A DNA stretch of 64,000 nt from Haliclona indistincta (lineage: Eukaryota > Porifera > Demospongiae > Haplosclerida > Chalinidae). Positions 61,710 through 64,000 of this stretch are shown piece after piece. The stretch is from the NCBI GenBank assembly GCA_964017065.1, contig OZ024784.1, forward strand, positions 16,783,152-16,847,151. The letters are read 5' to 3'. A model generated the notes under the pieces. The model worked only from the letters and a program-made list of their open reading frames with translations, ran no database searches and had not been told where the DNA came from. Position 1 is the stretch's first letter, and each line of letters begins with the position of its first letter. A program made the translations under genes and the position numbers.

Positions 61710-64000
61710 ATGTCAGCAATGGAGTGCGCGGACCCCGCCTCGAGTTGGTGGGTGTTTCTCGCCGTTGCAGTCGGCCTGTACCTACTGGGACTAGCAGCAA
61801 GCTCTCTTGCAGCGTTGGTGCTTTCCAGAGATGCGCTCAGACGACAGCTGCTGTACATAAGCGAGGCATTCTCTCGGCTGTTGTCTCCGAATACCTTGTC
61901 GGGCAAGTTGTTGACTGTATCTGGGTTGTTCTGCAATATCATGTACACTGGTCTGGCACTTTACTACACTACTCTCCCTGTTGAACGATGCGTCGAGACA
62001 ACCTCGTTAACTATACTCCTGGAGTTGTTTATTTCCTCAGCTCTGGTTGCTTTATCTATTCTCCGTATGCTGTCTTCTCGTGCACCTCTGCAGGACTGGT
62101 TGAGCATGCTAGTGATTGTTGATGTGTTCACGTTATCTCACCCTTTCATTGCTCTGTTGCTTGGTAGAGACTGGTTGGGATTGCGTACTCTTCGATTCCT
62201 TTATTTGACTGAAGCTGCAAATCTTTTCAGCATCTTTCCTTGGTGCAAAATTTCTCAAGACGTGCTGAAAGTTGTGAAGTTGGTTCTCACACTAATGAGC
62301 ATATGGTTGGCTATGGCAGGTCTAGTTCAGACACTGGAAGCATCAGGAGATCCTTGGGATGATACCGGCCTCGTGCAAAATCTCACCTACCTAGAAAGTG
62401 CCTATTTTATTATTGTGACCATGTCTACGGTTGGTTATGGTGACATATATCCAGTGACTGTTTTCGGACGAGTGGTGGTAACTGTGTTTATTATCACTGG
62501 TCTGGTAGTGTATACTACAGCTCTGCCTGCTCTAGTGAATAATGCTGTAGCCTATTACAACACATCTCAGTTCACTGGTAACCATTGTGCTATTGTCAAT
62601 AACCAGTACGTGGTGGTGTGTGGTCATGTGACAGCTATCAGTGCTGCAGGCTTTCTCAAGGAATTGTTACATTCCGACCGTCATGACACAACCACTCACA
62701 TCATATTCCTTCATCCCGATATACCCTCTACTGAACTGAAGAGAGTGCTCAAGACCAACTATATCCGAGTGAAATATCTGATCGGATCACCTCTTTCAGC
62801 TTGTGACCTGAATCGCTGTGGTTTACAGAAAGCTGGAGCCTGTGTCGTGTTGACAAACAGGCTTAGCAATGACCCACTCACTGAAGACAGAACTAACTTG
62901 CTTCAAGTAGCCTCTATAAAGAACGCCTCTTCAAGCACTCTAGTAATTCTACAACTACTCTGTGGCTCCAGTAAAGAGCTGCTAGCCAGTATTCCCTACT
63001 GGAGCCGTCGTGATGTAGTGATCTGCTTCTATGAACTGAAGCTAAAGATACTTGTTCAGAGCTGTCTCACGCCTGGATTCACCACTTTCATCTCTAACCT
63101 GTTCCTTGCTTCTTCCCCTCGACACCTTCCACAGCAGATCAGCCTTTGGAAGACATTATACACACAAGGAGCATGCAAAGAGATATACTCGTCTATTTTG
63201 TCGTCTACCTTCAACGGCATGCGAGTTCCTGAAATAGCTCAAGTGTGTTTTAAAGAGTTTGGAGTCTTGCTGATGGCTGTAGTCAATGGTCATGGAGAGT
63301 TGCAGAGGGGTGTGGTACAGAATTGTTCCACCGGATACTTCATTGCAGATAGAGTACATGACATTGAGTGTGTCCGCTACTTTTGCATTAGGTGTCGAAA
63401 TAGACAAAAGCAACAGTGCAACTGCAATCTCTCTCAAGAGAGGACAATCCAGAGTTGCTTTACTTCTCCAGTTCAAGACATCTCTTATACTGTCGCTTCT
63501 ATGAGCACTTCTCCTCCTAATTTTTCGTGCTCTACTCCACTTCAACAATGTGCTGTTGAAAGACTATCCAACCACATTGTACTGTGTGTGTTTGCATCAG
63601 CTGATTCGACTAGTATCGGTCTTCATCACTTTCTAGCTCCTCTGTCTTCCACTTGTGATGTTGTCATTGTGTGCAATGAGACAAATTACCTGAATCAAGA
63701 GCTCTCTCAGTACCCTCGAGCACACCTCATCAAAGGGAGTCCTTTGGAATGGAACAGTCTATTGAGAGCTGGTGTTCAACGGAGCAGGTTGTGTGTGATA
63801 CTAACAGCTCCCAGACACATCAGGTATGCAGCCTGCAGGTGGGATAGATGATGTAATTGCATTAGTATGATGGGAGATACCGCAGGATGTGGTTTCCTCT
63901 TCATTTTTGTCATTCTCCTTTTCTGCATGTAATGCAGTGAGACGGCAGGCTGCAGTGACAAGGAAGCCATATTGTGTAGTCTGCTACTGCGCAAGAAGCT
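61710..64000 (+). CDS. KCNMA1: Slo/BK-type calcium-activated potassium channel, 3' partial
   Basis: Large-conductance K+ channel of the Slo1/Slo3 group. ATG at 61710 (MSAMECADPAS; the frame also extends to non-ATG codons upstream). A first helix S0 (VFLAVAVGLYLLGLAASSL) precedes S1-S6. S4 reads WLGLRTLRFLYLTEAANLF; the pore has TMSTVGYGDIYP, the K+ filter; S6 is VFIITGLVVYTTALPALVNN. The cytosolic RCK1 domain begins YVVVCGHVTAISAAGFLKEL and contains ACVVLTNRLSNDPLTED. The first exon is unusually long, about 2.1 kb, ending at a GTATGC donor near 63822. The next exon starts near 63939 with ETAGCSDKEAILCSLLLR, like the Slo RCK2 linker, and runs off the window, so RCK2 and the calcium bowl are not visible. 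The shared GDPW before the pore supports Slo1. Confidence 0.85.

Overview
The window is animal nuclear DNA, and its style fits a demosponge such as Amphimedon. It combines short introns (mostly 45-80 bp), tightly packed head-to-head and tail-to-tail genes, metazoan genes (ADGRV1, MSK kinase, Slo potassium channel, NAA80, VPS54, DPH6, ARMT1, mitochondrial-type P450s) and many small DNA transposons. The species assignment is inference from style and gene content.

Positions 1-16,400 are repeat-rich and hold no host gene I can recognise. They contain, in order: a Mutator-like (MULE) transposase gene on the minus strand (61-3,204); a tandem ~630-bp repeat (3,496-7,025) split by a 2.27-kb inverted-duplication element with a TAA target-site duplication (3,548-5,814); a 3'-truncated KDZ/Zisupton-type transposase (about 7,026-10,510, minus); a 2.8-kb perfect-looking foldback made of a 17-bp minisatellite that reverses strand at about 12,600 (11,029-13,827); and two non-autonomous elements flanked by TTAA (13,837-14,427 and 14,787-15,655).

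Positions 16,480-24,590 hold two tandem mitochondrial-clan cytochrome P450 genes (minus) that share one nearly identical exon, a third TTAA-flanked element inside a P450 intron, two small predicted membrane proteins (plus) and a leucine-rich-repeat protein (plus).

Positions 24,587-64,000 are a compact housekeeping and signalling block: VPS54 (minus) head to head with a giant ADGRV1/VLGR1 adhesion GPCR (plus, 29,160-51,953); ARMT1 (minus) head to head with the actin N-acetyltransferase NAA80 (plus) across 36 bp; the MSK1-like kinase RPS6KA5 (plus), which carries a hAT-like element at one splice acceptor; DPH6 (minus) head to head with a Slo/BK-type potassium channel (plus) that runs off the right edge.

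The most notable biology is the sponge ADGRV1. It keeps the Calx-beta/LamG/GAIN/7TM layout and a C-terminal PDZ ligand matching the vertebrate one, but its GPS cleavage triad is changed and it has a PAN/Apple-like cysteine insertion. Other points are the Slo S4 that lacks the third arginine, and the two large foldback structures. All domain calls were made by reading translations; no database search was run.
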